Shown here: one piece after another, positions 13,601-28,600 of the stretch
Position numbering within the stretch: position 1 is the stretch's first letter
Layout: each line of letters begins with the position of its first letter
Assembly (NCBI GenBank): GCA_030407085.1
Contig: CM059583.1
Span: forward strand, 23,286,001 to 23,350,000
Source: Trichopria drosophilae
Lineage: Eukaryota; Arthropoda; Insecta; Hymenoptera; Diapriidae
Direction: 5' to 3'
DNA: 64,000 bases
Program-made: the position numbers and the translations under genes
The notes under the pieces: model-generated
Told to the model about the DNA's origin: nothing
What the model saw: only the letters and a program-made list of their open reading frames with translations
The model's database searches: none

Positions 13601-16600
13601 ACACAACTATTTATTACGTCGTTCGTTTAAATGGCGGATCTAACTTGTTCGAAAAATGTCGTCTAACGTGTTTGTTTCTTTAAGAATTTTAGTGTATAAT
13701 GCATTTTTTAGTATAATACCAGATTCTGAATAATTTACAACATATCAGAAGCGTATTATCTATAGTTTTACTTACAAAATATGTTTTCACAATTTTTATG
13801 TTTGCAAATTGGTTTTTAAATGGCGTCTAAGTCCTATAAATTTTTCAAAATTAAAAAATTCCTTGGATTTTCAGATTTGATTGATTTTCAGCTCTTCCAG
13901 AATATTCAATACTGAAAAGTACGAATTCTAGAGTGTAAATTGTTTTTGCTTACGTAAAAAAATTTGGTGCTGTTCTCGATGTAAAATGTAGAACACTACA
14001 TCTACTATTATAATTTAAAAAAAAAATTACAAAAAAACAATATATTGAAAACCATATTTGTTAAACCAAACTATTTGAATTGTGAATAGTTTTTAGGTAA
14101 TATGAAACTGCAGGACAGACATCAAAAACAACCGAAAATAATAAAGGCATAGACCTATGTACAGTAGTTTTATGAAAAATGAATAAACCAATATACTTTA
14201 AAAACTATGAAAAACACTTTTTTGTTTTTATATAGGTCATCCAAATCCTAATCTTATAAGAATAAAAGGTGAAAATGCGATAATAATTATTTAAATATAT
14301 TTTTATTTAAAATGAATTTCATTTTTTACTTATACTATATTTTATTTACAAAAAAATCACGTTGTGCTATGTTTTTAATAATACATTCTTATAATAAATA
14401 ATACATTACAAAATTGACATTTTTGTACATAGCTCACTTTGCCGCTTATCTGCAGTAGTTAATCATATTAAAATATGTCTTAATAACTCATCATAGAATT
14501 CCAATGGTATGAATGCTCTTGGATATGCATAAACCATCATGAATAGCCGCGAATGATGCAGCGGCGAAACTCGGGTAATTTTTATTGTACTTATTATTTG
14601 CATTGTAAATCCAAACTACTAATAAGAGTAAAATACTACTTCTTTAGTCAAGTTCTACTAACTTCAAATCAGTCATTACATTTTTGAATACCTTATTTCT
14701 AAAATAAATTAGTAGTATATTACACGTTATAAGTAACGATGATTACTAATTTAATAACTTTCCATTCCTTCCATAGCAGTTTTTGACTAATTCAAAAAGA
14801 AGATACCTGCATTTTAGACATCTGATTAATCCAAAATAATTAAACTATTCTTTAGAAGTATAACATAATTATTTCGAAAACTTTGTGTAAATTGATTTAG
14901 TGCTTTGGTTACACGCTACATTTATTGACTAGTAAACAATTACATTCTCTCTTTTGTGATCTCCCGAACGTAATTTAAATTCTGAAATCAAATCGATTTA
15001 GAGACCTCAGGCCTAAAATCAAGTTAACTGAAAGTTCGAAGACGAGGGCTCTCGACATCATCTAAATAATGTTAAAGTAGTTTGAGATTGCTTTTAAAAA
15101 AGCTGAATGACAGAATAATGCATTTTTTTAGATTCGATACAATAGTACTTTATTTTCGCTCCTTTTGTAGCTAATGAATATTCTAAAATTATTATATTAG
15201 GGGTATTTAGATAGATATCAATCAAATATCAATATCTTAAAAAGGATATTTCAAGTTTTCAGACAACATTTTTGTGTTGTGCAATTAAAAATTATACAGA
15301 CTAAATCAAAATACTAATACTGTAATATTAATTTTGAAAAATTATGTAATCGTTACCATCCTTTTATTGAATCATTTATAAGGATGATTTACAGAGACAA
15401 TTTTGAAGTAGGTATATCAAAACACCTTTCAAAGCATCACTGCTTACTTAATAACTTACTTATTAAGTTAATTCTTAAATCTTTCTTTTTTTCATAAAAG
15501 TATAATTATGAACGCCTAAGGAAAGTAGACTGGTAGGAATGAAATATGGTAACATATCGGACCACAAAACCAATTTAAATTTAACCTATCACAATTAGTG
15601 ATAATCTGATGGCGACTAGATATTTCAGAATTCGACCTTTTTTTTATGAATTGCCACGAAGGCATTCATTTTTTTTCACTTCATACTTCGACGTGTTTTC
15701 TAGTATTACTATACTAAGAGAAATAGTATACAAAATTTTACAATACATGCTGGAACTTAGGGTATAAGCTTACAAGTTTAATACTGCATAGTTTTCCAAC
15801 TTGGAAAATCGACGGAAATATTGATAAATTAACTCGAGAATCGTATTTATCGTCCCTAGAGTGCAAAATAACATTTTGCGCCCGAGGTACAAACAACATT
15901 TCTTGTCGTAGTAGGGTGCAAAGTGCGGTGAGCGCTCCGCCCTCCGGAGCATTCATTCCTATGGTTAACACGGGGGGCGTAAAATCGCATGTTGCGGCCT
16001 AGTGCAACAAAAAAAGTGATTAGACGTTACGGTTATTGCAATGTTACCGTGAAGAGAATGAAAAGGAGATGAAACTTGATGTTGAAATGGAGGATACGGT
16101 AAAATAAATTCATAGAACCTGGAACGGCCAATCATTTTTTTACACCTGAATTTTAATATTACATCGTTCAAGTTTACTTCAATAATTTCATAAATTATTT
16201 GTAAATACTAAGAGAAAAAAATGATATGTCCTTAAAGTCTTAGGAGGAATAATAGAAAATACTGCACCCTCGTCCTCAGAGTAGATATTATAATTTTGAA
16301 TTACAAATATGTGTATCGATGTCCTCACAGTTTTTAAGTACATTTCCACGAAGTTAAAAATTGATATCTTAGCATCTAGGGGGTAAAATCAATTTGTATA
16401 ACCCGAAGCGATCCCCGTGATCAGTATGCGTGATCAAATTGGGATTCAACAGTTTTTTACACCCATGATACAAACATTTGTCGTTATAGTGGATACAAAA
16501 TTCGAGGATATGCCCTGAATTTGCGTCTTGAAAGGTTATGAAACTGGTGTCATACTTTATTCCCGCGAATTCGGATGTAAAATCGAATTTTACACCTACT

Positions 16601-19600
16601 ATGACGAAAAATGTTATGAAAATAATTTTGAAAGGTATTCGAATTTGAGTATTCAATATTTCAATGGCGTAATTTTATGGGGAAATCCTTCAGAATAATT
16701 TTAATACAAAATGAGTTGATAAAATTCGTACCTTTGTAATAAAAAAGGCAGTAGTCGGAGAGAACGAACCACCGTTTCTTCCAGAGCATGAGGCCCTCGG
16801 AGCCTTGTTTGTGCAGCCATCCCTGGAGTGCAACGGGTGCAGACACCGGTCTTTTCGCTGCAGGCGATCGTAGCCCCTGATTTGGACCGCTTCTTCTGCG
16901 GACACCGGATATCGATGGCGCTACATCCGGTCTAGTTTTGTTGCGAAGCTGCAATGGCGCGGGCGGCGTCGCCGTCGCTTGGACAACCTGTAACAGACAG
17001 ATACATGCTCTCGTTACTACAACAATAGAATTGATCGTCTGGCGTTGGTATCAAAGTTTCCAATAACATGGGTGTGTGTCACTTTTTTAATAAGTTCAGG
17101 GCGAAAATGTTCGATTTAACGAACTGTCACAAATTATTTGAAAACTGAAATTATTTAATTAAAAACAAGAGACAATAGAAATAAAAGGACGTAATGTGGA
17201 GTAAAAGATTGTTCGAAATATACTTTATTTATTATTTGAAGGCTGCTATTTCGAATGGTGACTTCATAATTTGAAAAAATTGAGTATTTACCTATGATTT
17301 TGGCAAAAATATGTGAAAAACACATTTTAAGGAGTTATTCTTTTAAATTTCATTTTTCATGTTGATAGTGCGATTTCCACAGCCGAAAAAGTACATAAAA
17401 TGTATGAACTGAAAGCACATGAAGGTAGGCAATTTTTATTTCATCTTGAAATATCCAAAATGGCGGCTTATTTCATGAATTTTTTTTTTTAATTTAGGAG
17501 TATGGAAATATAACATTCTAAACCCATTTTCAACTGAACTACCTATTTTATAAGATGTTTTCGAGTATGCTGATAATGAACCTGAAGTAAAAATTTCCAA
17601 ATTCAAAATGGCTGACCCCATATGGCGGACATGAATTTACTAAACTTTGGAAGACTGTACGTTTTTTCCAGGTAGATATATTTTAGAGAACATTTCGACA
17701 TTTGCAGGACATCTTTGAAACATTTCTGGGACATCTTTTTGCTTATTGGATAGTTGCTAGTGAATTGCAAGGGCTTTTTAAAATCGGATTCGTAATGTGC
17801 AACGTCGAAAACCCCAGAGTAACAGAATTTATAAAAATCCACTCATTCTTTTTGACGTTTTTGTTAATTTTCTGTTGGACTCCTCATAGTTGTGGAATTT
17901 ATATTTATTAATTTTTTGTCTGAGGACTTTCAAAAAGCCTAGATAGTGTTATTCATTTTAACTTAACCTACTTGTAAAAGCTCAAATGCACGAAAAATGT
18001 CGGAAATTGTCTTCATATTCTTCCATCGTCCATAGAAATATAATAAAAAAAAATCTATTTGCGAATTTTTGAAATATACAATTACGAAATTCGTACAAAT
18101 ATAATGGAATTTCAAATCTTTATTGCATGCATCAGTAAAGTTTCTGAAGATTGTTATATATTACATTTTCCGTCTTATAATTGCTTAATGTCAGTTTGTA
18201 ATTGTTCTATTTTTATTAAATTAAGTTAATGTTCCGGTTTAATGTCTTGTTAATTATTATTCCAAGTAGGGGGAGTTGTATTTCAAGCATAAATATCGTC
18301 AAAACGCCAGTTTTTTAGGTTGAAAATAAATATTAAACTCTAAACGCTACTTGTAGTAAAGTACATTGTGGAACTAGGAAAGAAAAAAATCGATTCGCTT
18401 GGGCGCCAAACTGGAACTCATCGGCAAACGCCTAGTTTGCTTCCCAGTCTCACAATCTACCATTTATCCTAGGAAAACTACGTTTTTTTTTTGCTTTCAA
18501 TATTTTCTTTATTTTGGAAATTTTTTTACTGATTTTCTACTTATGGATGTATTGCAAACTTTCAGAATGGGATGGTATAAGTTTAGTAGAGGAAAATATG
18601 GAAATTTGTTCATTGAAAAATAATTATAAATAATTTATTCACAAAATGCTTTTCAGAAAAAAATCGTTCATTCTTGAACGGAAAATCCTAGACATCTGAT
18701 TTTTTTATTTATTGATTTTTATTCAACTCCAAGTATTATGATTGTACGCAACATAATCTAGCCAAAAGTAAGCTAATCTAACATTACTTAACTTCAGATT
18801 CCGACTGTATTATAAGCCAAAATCCCAAGCGATAAACATTTCGATCTGCCATAAACCCGATAAGTAATAAATATGATATTTTAAATCACGACTGTCAAAA
18901 ATGCCGACGATTACAAACTCGGTACCTCAGAAACCTGACTTCCATAACATCGACTGATTTTCGAAGCGTTTAGTTTGACTTTTTAGGATTTTTAACCCAT
19001 TGGGAAATTGAAGAGTCGAAATTTTGAGCTGTCGCGTTTTTAATCGACGGGACTTTGATGTTTTTGGGTTTTGATCGCCATGGTTCTGAATTTCGGGGTT
19101 TTGAATTCTCGAGTTTATAAAAAATCCGGATTTTGAGGTTGCGAGATTTCGGTTCACACTCATCATAATATCCGTATAATAGATCGACAACAACAATAAA
19201 ACAGATGGACAAAAAGGGTGCCTTGAATGTTGTTGGGAATCTGTAGGTCAATTCCGTAATGTTGTCGTAGAGTCTAAATCGGAAGTAAGTAGCTCATCAA
19301 GTCAGCATTTTGAGATATTTGAGGTTATGTACTCGAAGAATTTTCTTGCGTTTGAGGTTACATACAGGATGCATCAATTTTTGTTGACCTTCAGTACTAT
19401 TTGCATCTTTTAGTACTGTTCTTACCGTTCAAAATCTTTTATTCGATTACCTACGATTTTTTCTTACAAAGCTACGGTCATTTTAAATTATGTCATTGGT
19501 TCGCAAGAACGCGATAAGCAGTGACATTACCTCTTTGTCTACTTAATAATTTCTCTTAAAAATTTGTTCTTGGACGTTTTCGGGTTCGCTGAGTGTGAAG

Positions 19601-22600
19601 TCACAAAATAGACATGGTCATTTGGAAGATGGCGGATTGAAAAAAGCGTATCAAAATGGCTAAAAAATGATATTAATATAATTTTCTATTTTTTTAGTTT
19701 ATCATTTTGAATTGAACAAATCATCTGCTGACAAAAAAAGGGAGTATAGTTAGAATATAATAAGAGCTAACACCTTATTTCAAATTTGAGTCTTTTATCA
19801 TGTGAGAAAGTTTGAAAAATCGTTGTTGAAGTCGCGGATAATACGTAGAAAAAGGCAATAATCTAAGTAGTAACAGTCTGTTTATACTGCCAATGAAAGA
19901 ATGAGGACTATTACTACTTAGTTTACTGCTTATTTAATGGGAATACATTTTCATACGAATATTTGGTGAAAATAATTTCATGTAATATCTTAAAAATTTC
20001 GGTATTAGGTGTTAGCTCTCATTATACTCTAACCAAATTTATCACTTTTGGAGGTTCCATCTCGAGGATGGAGATCACCTATGCATCTTCCTTTGAAAAT
20101 TGATTTCGATTTCGTCAACATAAAATACTCACAAGTACACATTTTGAGAAAAAAATAGTAATGTTGCATCCTTTACCTAACCTCCAAAATAGCAAAAACG
20201 CGTTTTTTTTATCACATAACCTCAAAATATCTCAAAATATTTTTACGTCATTCTATTTTTGTATTTGATACCGTAATTTTGTTGTGATATTATTTTGTGA
20301 AATATTGACGCCTGATGAAAAATTCCACGCGAATATGTCCCTCAAATCTTTCTACTATTATCAAAAACGAAAAATTATTTATTATGGTATTTAGCACCAC
20401 TAGAAATGTTAATTTTCGAATTAACAACGACCTATCAGAGTAAAGGAAGATAAACGTAATCATGGAAAGCGCACTTAACATCCCCGTTAAAACAGGTAGG
20501 GTGCAATTAAATCTAAGTACTACCGGAAATTGAAAATCGATTTCATTCACGTTGTCGATCCTGATTCTGAATGCAGTCCAAAATCGACTTTGCTCGTCAA
20601 CGTTTATCTCGGGATGAAACCTGCGATATTTCGTTAAATAGGTGTCGCGCTATTTGCATACCAAAGATGCGATCGATGTTCTCGCGTTACCACCGTAAGA
20701 AGACAGAAACCGTCGATGTAATCGCAAAAAGAGATTGCCGGTGCGAAACAGTACCGAGTAATTGTTTCCGCGAGCGGCTTGCGGTTCCGGCGCTGCGAAA
20801 TAAATTATCGGCCATGGCCATCCCATCTATACATGAACGCTTTTATATATACAAATGCATATGTGCAACTACACACACACATTGCTAAATATATCAGATG
20901 GTAGGGGGTGCACGCGAAGCACAAGAGGCGGAGGCGCTCGTTGTCGACGGACCTGAATTTCACGCGAGCACGAATAATGTAAATATCGGTCGGATAGATC
21001 GTTCGAATTCGAGATCGATCGATTATATTATTATTTACGGTACAGTAGTGCGGTAGATCCCAAAAGAGACATAAATGTCCGCGATGTCGTTTCGGAAAAC
21101 AATCGGTCGTGTCGGATATGAAATTATAACGCCGAGATCGGATCCTGTTTTCCGAACAATCTGAACGGTACATAAATATTTTTCCCCAACTTTATACATT
21201 CCGAGTTTCCCCGCTGCGAGTTTTCGCTTCGTCCTGTCTTGCAAATGCATTTCCCGGGAAATTCCAGTTTTAAGTGTGAATTATGGAACCATTTATTCGG
21301 GCATTTCTGGTAAAGATTGATTTTTTCACTCTTAAACAAAATTATATAATTTATTTGAATTGAAGGAAGAACATAACAGTGGTATTAGCCAAATTTCAAA
21401 TCTTTTTGACTTATCTGACATGAAAGATGTCAGAAAACTATGGGCTCAATCGAAATGATAGAAAAAATAGTATATTATGTAACAAGGGCGCAAATATCGA
21501 TTTTCGACGATTGTGAAGTTTGTCGCAAGAGCGAAGCGAGGGTATGAGATATTTTAATACGACAGGCGCAGTTAGGTCTCGATAATTTACGCCGAAGATA
21601 TCGGAGCAGGGCGCAAAATCGAGTTCTACTCCCGGAGCGTTAAAAACAATTTTTTCTACTTCTCTCTCCATGTGTATATTACGAGAAATATTTTATTGTA
21701 ATAATCAGATATTCGTTATGTGGTGAAAATGCATTCCCATAACATATATTCATTAAAAGTGGATATCCAAGCAAGAAATGAAATAAAATTTTATTTTCTC
21801 TTCTTGCGTTGCATCAAAGTGCACTGCTATTTTCCTAAATAAAGAAATAACGTAATCCGCGGTAAAAATTGAAGCAAAACAGCGCATATTCATTCTAAAT
21901 GATATTTAAACGTCTCTCGATTCGCATTCTGTGCGCGGAATGACTCGAAACATGGATATGCATATTCAAAAGCGCGCTTTAATAGAAATTTTTATGAACA
22001 GCACGCAATATGACGTATAACGTAAATACAGGTATTTTCTGAAGTTGAATTTGCAACGAATATAAATACCGTTCGTGCCCGGTATGAACAGAGCGTAATA
22101 AAATGTTGAACTTTCCTGATTAGATTATCGCCTATATAATTTCCAGTACTAACGAGTCAATCAATAGAGGAATGACGCCCTTTCAAACATGTAGTATCAT
22201 ATCGATCGATGGAGCATTGCACTCGTCCTTTATGTTGCGTGCTACATATCGATCCTTCTCACTGACAAGAGTCTTTCCTATAGTTTCATCTCCCTCGTGT
22301 AATTTCATTATCAGGCCTTTAACCGTTTGTCGTGTCGCCAATCCTACTGGAGAGTGGAAGCCGAGACTCTGAATGCATCTACGACTGTGTCTTTTGCACA
22401 CACCCTGTGCTACTCCCCTTTTCATTCTTTATCTCGGGTACTCCCATTCATTCCTTCCTAGTCTTTGTTTCCCCCTTCAATTACGCTTGCGTCATCAGCG
22501 TGCTCAAATATTAAAAATGAATCAGCGAGAAAGTGTAAGATACGAATGAGATGCAGGAGTAAGATTAGCGAAGAAAGGGATTTTCAAAAGCTAAAGAAGT

Positions 22601-25600
22601 GTGGACAGAAGGAGAAAAAAATATAAAGGATGAAAGGAGTCGTTGGAATTACATACGAATAAGAATCGCGGAGACCGTGACGTCACTGTCACTTAAAAAA
22701 CAAGACAGTGTATATACAGAGAAAAATAGTTAACCTAACCATTATGTTGAAACGAATTATTATAAAAAACATATAATTTTTTACGTAACGAACCAGATAT
22801 TAACATTTCTCCATTTCCTGCTTCCTGGTACATGTATGTATGTCCAGAACATGATACAAATGAAGATTTTTTTTGTTGGAAATTGGTATATTTGCTGTAT
22901 AGGCCCATTAAATATTGAAATCAAAAGTGAAATGAGGGAACATCTGGGTAAACATTCAGAAAACAGTTTTTAAAAAAAACTGTATACTACACATTTTCCG
23001 CGTGTTTTTATCTCCTGAGTACGAAAATGAAAATATTACAAGTTCATCTTTTTAACCCATTAAACCATTAAGGCCTAAACGGACATTTTTCGAACAACTC
23101 TTTCGGCAGCATAGTACAGTCTCTTAAAGTTGTCAAAAAAAATGGTATTTTATGCAGAATTTCTTCCTCTTTCCGATGGTGGTCTTATTTTTTTTTTATT
23201 TAATAAAAGCCTGAATTATTATAAACAATTTATTGCAAGAAAACACTAAATTTACGTTAAAAAATATTTTTCAATCAACGTTAACACTTTAAAAGCGCAC
23301 GTTCTGATCCCTGGAAGTAAATTTTTTGCGTCTACGGACTATGAGATAGTTATTAAGTATTATTAAGTGTAGTCGGCACCATTTTTATGTGAAGAACACA
23401 CTCATGCATTCTTTTCTTTGAAAACTTGAACTTTTTCTAAACGATGAAATCTACAAAAATTCATTTGTTATGAAAACTTAGTTTCCTTTATTTGTATCTT
23501 TTTATTTTATTTCAGAAGAGAGGCACTTTTTTCATACTATATACCATATACTCATATAACTTTAAATTTTAAGTACCGTCGTTTTATAATTATGAGGTAA
23601 TGTGATATATTACGACCAAAACTAACTATATAGTACGGTTTTTACCATTTTTACAATTTTTTCAATATTTTCATTTCACAGCTATTAAAAATAGCACGAA
23701 CCATTAATAATTGTTATCCGCTCTATGTAGACAATTAAGAATAAATTTCGTAATAAAAATGGTCGAAAATATTTAAAGCTCTTGCAATTTGTCAAAGTTG
23801 CGGAATTCACAGTTGGCGATTAGAAATGTTTTAAATTCTTTACCTGCAGTATTGCCACTCATCAAGGCATTCTTGCTCTTGAAACTTGGGTGGTATGTTT
23901 AATTCGAGGGAATAATGCTCTGGTAAAATACTTTATATGCAATACTTACGAAAATGCTATTAAATTATTTTATGCTAATCGTATATTGCTCATAGTTCCT
24001 GAATAGTATCATTTCTCATACAAATGCCTCTGCAGTCAAAAGACTCCACACTGTATTTTAAAACGGTCACGTTTACTTTTGTGTCTTTTAGATTTCTTAA
24101 ACATAACGTATTTAAAAATATACTTCCCATTTATTTAGCACATTAGCTGGGAATTATTGAAGTTTATAAATAATTACAAACAGTTAACGTTCATTTTTAT
24201 AACAGATATAACTACACTTGTAGTTATATCAGTGTAGAAATCTTTGTTTTTTTATTACACTAATTCTATTAGGAATTTTTGAGACAGTTAAATCCACGAT
24301 TCATTTTTTCCAAAAATTTTTTGTCATTACTACTGAAGTACATTAACACAAATTTTCTTTAAACAAATTAGCATGTTATTTTCTTATATCTTCTAGTTCT
24401 TGTAATAATTATTACTTCTTGTTATTGCAGTTTTCTTAAATTACAAAATTTAACATTTTCAAGAAATCCTAATATTTTACTAGAGTTCACTTGTGAGTAT
24501 TAAATAATATTTTGAATATTTTTTAGTTCCACACACGAAAAAGTAGTTCTCATATACATCACTTGATTTTACAGAAGTTGAGAATATAGCATTGCCAGAA
24601 TTTTTAATAAATTGATACACACTCTTGTTGTGAAAATAGCAAAAAAAGTTATTTCGAATAATATCTAAACTGGAGAATTGTCATTCTTCATATCTGCTCA
24701 AATTATTTTCGAGAAATTTCGACTTTTCCATATCTATTCCAGACCCTTTTATCACTACCAGGAAACTTAACAGCATTATGTTTGGTATGCTTTGATTGAT
24801 GATCATTGACGATCATTAACATTATGATCAGTCCCTGAATTAATACCCCAATTATTTTCATCAACTTCAACATCATTATATTAAATCATTAAACTAGTCA
24901 CTTTCATATACCTTAACTTCTGACGATAATTGTTTTGTTATAATAAAAAAAAAGTTGATTGCTCTGTACTTTCGAAACTTTTGTTTATTTAGGGTTTTGA
25001 AATCGTCAAAGCAAAAAATGAATTCTTTTAGACTTTCTTTGTCATTTATTTCGGAAGGATGTGAAAATAAAATATCGATTTGTTAGCAAATGGGCTATAT
25101 TTATCTACATTTCGATCTCTTGTGGGTTTTCTTCAAAGTCCTTCAAACCCTATCGAAATAAACGACTGATAAAACGAAGATAATCTGATTAAAAATACAC
25201 ACAAATAATTACATAAGCAAAAAAATCTGATATTTTTAGTTGTAATTACTAATATTTTTGTTCGATATTCTATTTACTTTTTTCGTGTACTTGTATACAC
25301 TTAGAATTTATCCGAAAAATTTCAAAAAATGTAATCTATTGTCGAATTTCAAATAAAATTTTTTTAAATATGAACTATCGCAATTATGAAATTATTCTTA
25401 TGAATTAAATATTCGTTAACATATATGCAGGAATTAATCAAACTGTTCCTAAATGTTCGTTTGGGGATAAAGGGGCATGAAACTCAAATCCGATGTAATT
25501 TTTAAATTATCGCAACCCAATTTCATGGAATATTGTTCTTAAAAATAGCATATCGATTTGAAGTAAACATTAATTGTGATGGAGTACATATTTGAGGGAT

Positions 25601-28600
25601 ATTGCTGTTACGTACGTCAAATAAAATATGAATGGGTTTTACATTAACCACACTGCAGTTTGAACCGAAATATTGAATTTAAACGATTTCGATTTCATGT
25701 CGACATATAAGTTGTTCATGAAACTTCTATGGAATATTATCTTTTCATGTAGATAATTCGAAATATAATGGAGCATTTGAAATCGATGCAGTTTAGATGA
25801 ACCACAATCCCAAAAGCCTAAATTAAGTATGCATACTAAAATTTTATTTCAAAATGTTAATTTAAGATGGTTTCTTTTAATATTTCTTAAAAGACTTTTG
25901 ACCCATTAAGTTTTGCAAGTACAGTTTTTTAATATAGTTTTGGCTGTATTTTGTAAAAAAAAAGGGTTGTAAAAAATGTCCAAGCTGGCATATGTAACGT
26001 AAAATGAACTCAACTTTCAGATTTTTTTAAATTAAATCGTGAAAAACTATAGATTTTTCAAATTGCTGTTTCTTCATATCATTTTTTCACGTTGAAGGAT
26101 TATTGTTTGAAGTAAAAAAATCGTATTCTCGAGACTGGAACTTTAAAATGTGCGTAATAAAAATTTTGAAAGTATCCAAGATGACGGCTAAAATACAAAA
26201 AAGACTGCAAAGGTTCACGGATTTTATATTTGAAAATGATACATTTTTGGGAAAAAATGTTGATGCACAAAAAGTTTTTAAAATTGATGGAATAATACGC
26301 TCAACTGTAATCGACATTTTTTAACATTTTGTTGACTTTTCAGGTGCCCAAGAGTTAAAAAAATGGGAAAAGTCTTAAAACAAAAGTCGAAAACATTTCA
26401 GACTGAACAATTCGTAGAACATCTCATTTTTAATGAAAAATTCCTGAACCTTTTGCCGATTTTTTCGTGTTTTGCAGTAAAAAAATTTAGGACAATGAGA
26501 AAATTAAGTTACTTTTGACTATTCGAGGCGGGGGAAAAAGAGAGCGACGACAGACAAATATAACGAGACGGAACTGGGCAAATATGATTGGACATAAATA
26601 TAGCGAGACGCAAATAGCCGGTTTTTAAAGCATCCGGTTTTTTTGTCGAAGCTGCCGAAATGTCCGGTTCCTCGTCCCAAAGCTGAATTGTCCGGTTTTT
26701 CGCTTCACGGTTGAGATATACGGTTCTTCTTAATAGCCATCGAAATAATGTTTAAATTTATTAAACCAAGATGACAAAAACATGACACTTTGATAAGCCG
26801 ACATGCAAAAATCGTGACAATTTATATACAAAAAAAAGCATTAAAACCGGTACGTCAAAGAATTTTTTAAGTCCGTTCTAGAAACACTTTGAAAAAAATG
26901 TTCTACGTTTAAATTGATTTCACAAAACAAACACTTAATTATTATCGCAATTAAAAAAAATAATTTATATTACAGGCAAAGTATTTATACAAATATTGAA
27001 TAACCCTAATAACTAATCACTAATTTGAATATATTTTTAAAATACTAGAAAGCGTTTTTTATATACAAAATTCAATTGCAAACAAATTTCGAACGTTCAA
27101 CAGTAATAAAAGGTAGTGTTTTTTAGATTTCTCGTTCAATTATCGAAGTTTTTTCTTTCAAATTTCGATGAGTTTGACTTGCTGTATAGCAAAGTAAGTG
27201 AGGTCACTTAGGATGCATCAGAGCGTAGTTCAGAAACCATTTCGTTCGAATGAATTGTCCAGTCGGAATTTCTTTGAAAGCTTCGATCATTTACTTCCTC
27301 CGTTCCAGGAATGTCGAGGACATATCGAGAATAGAAGCAAAAGTTTCGTTTGTACCTTTGATCGAGTTGCAATAGGAAAGACTTATCAGTCTCCTTGATG
27401 AGCTGAAACCTGATTTGCAATTTATCGTTCACTGAGTCAGCACAAAACAACTGTCTTCAATCAAACTACTCTTGAATTACATATTAGCGACAAATACTTA
27501 AAAAATAAGTCATTTCAAAATTTCATTAAATTATTTTGTCAATTTTCTCTCTCGTAAAAAATTATTCAATACTCAAAAAAAAAACAAAAAAAGCAAAATA
27601 CTTTGGCTAATACATATGAAATGAAGTACAAGGAAATGTGGTTCAATTTGAGTTCAATTTTTTAATCAGCGATACCTATTATGCTGTCATTCAATCTCTT
27701 GTATTGAATATTCTAATGATTTCTTTTCCCTAACCCCGTAAAAGATTCATAGAGTTTTGATGTCATCAACATCATTGTCAGCGTTAAAAAATGTTTTCTT
27801 ATTGATTTGACACATGTCATCAGGTGACTATTAAGCATACCAGAGATACGAGATGACAGCAAATTGATTAGCAATGCTCATTTGGTCAGATCCGTCATAT
27901 TTTCTAAAGGACCTATGAAAGTCAAATTTGGAGAGGCCATGCCCAAAACATGGCAACAGATGTTCGAAGGGAAACCGTAGGTACCACAGAGTGACTTAAT
28001 TTCCAAAAATTTGACAATGCGTCAAAATGTTTCTCTTGTCAATGTTGGGGAATAGTTGACTAATGCGTTCCCTCGAACGTGCAGATTGCACTGTTCACTG
28101 TCAAGATGGAAACGAACTACAAGCAAATTCCTAGCGGACCTTCGGTAATTTACGAGCATGCACGAATTCGTGCATACGTCCATTGGAGCGGACGCGTTAA
28201 GGGACAGATTGATAGGCAGATAGGCCGCAGGAATCTATGGGCATCGATTTCGCAATCGGGCCAACCAATCGTTTCCTTTCCACGCTCTCTTCAATGGGAT
28301 GTATGCTACTCGAGGCTGAGCTTCCTCTAACCCGACCTAATCTATCGAATTACCTATACGTTCTTCGCTGATGGACCGTTATGAGACTGCAGATAGGTAC
28401 AGATAGAGAGGAAATCATGTGTCAGACCAAGATGCCAGGAAATCGAGAAAGTACGACCCAAAATCAGGGAATGATGGAGAGGTTAAAAATTGGAAGGACC
28501 AAAGAATTTCAGGACTTTTTCGAAAAATAACACTGACCGACAAAATTTATGTTTTCGTTTGGGTTTGACAATCGCAGAATTATTTTCGATCTGCTTTTTG

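Larger units (their letters stand above)
4243..16731 (-). other. 12.5-kb intron inside the PH domain
   Basis: Donor GTACG at 16731 and acceptor TTTCGCAG ending at 4243. It holds the palindromic elements at 6325, 8078 and 10090, a partial copy at 11038 and a hairpin element at 12366. 4243-6320 is plain AT-rich DNA. 9400-9950 is a GC-richer islet. 13400-15700 is AT-rich with nothing recognisable. 15840-16600 carries short self-complementary stretches of the type GCAAAATNNCATTTTGC. Confidence 0.9.

Noticed and set aside
15738..16656. Minus-strand frames of 60-97 codons next to the PH exon
   Set aside because: Overlap self-complementary GCAAAAT/ATTTTGC repeats; no splice link in phase with the 16732 exon.
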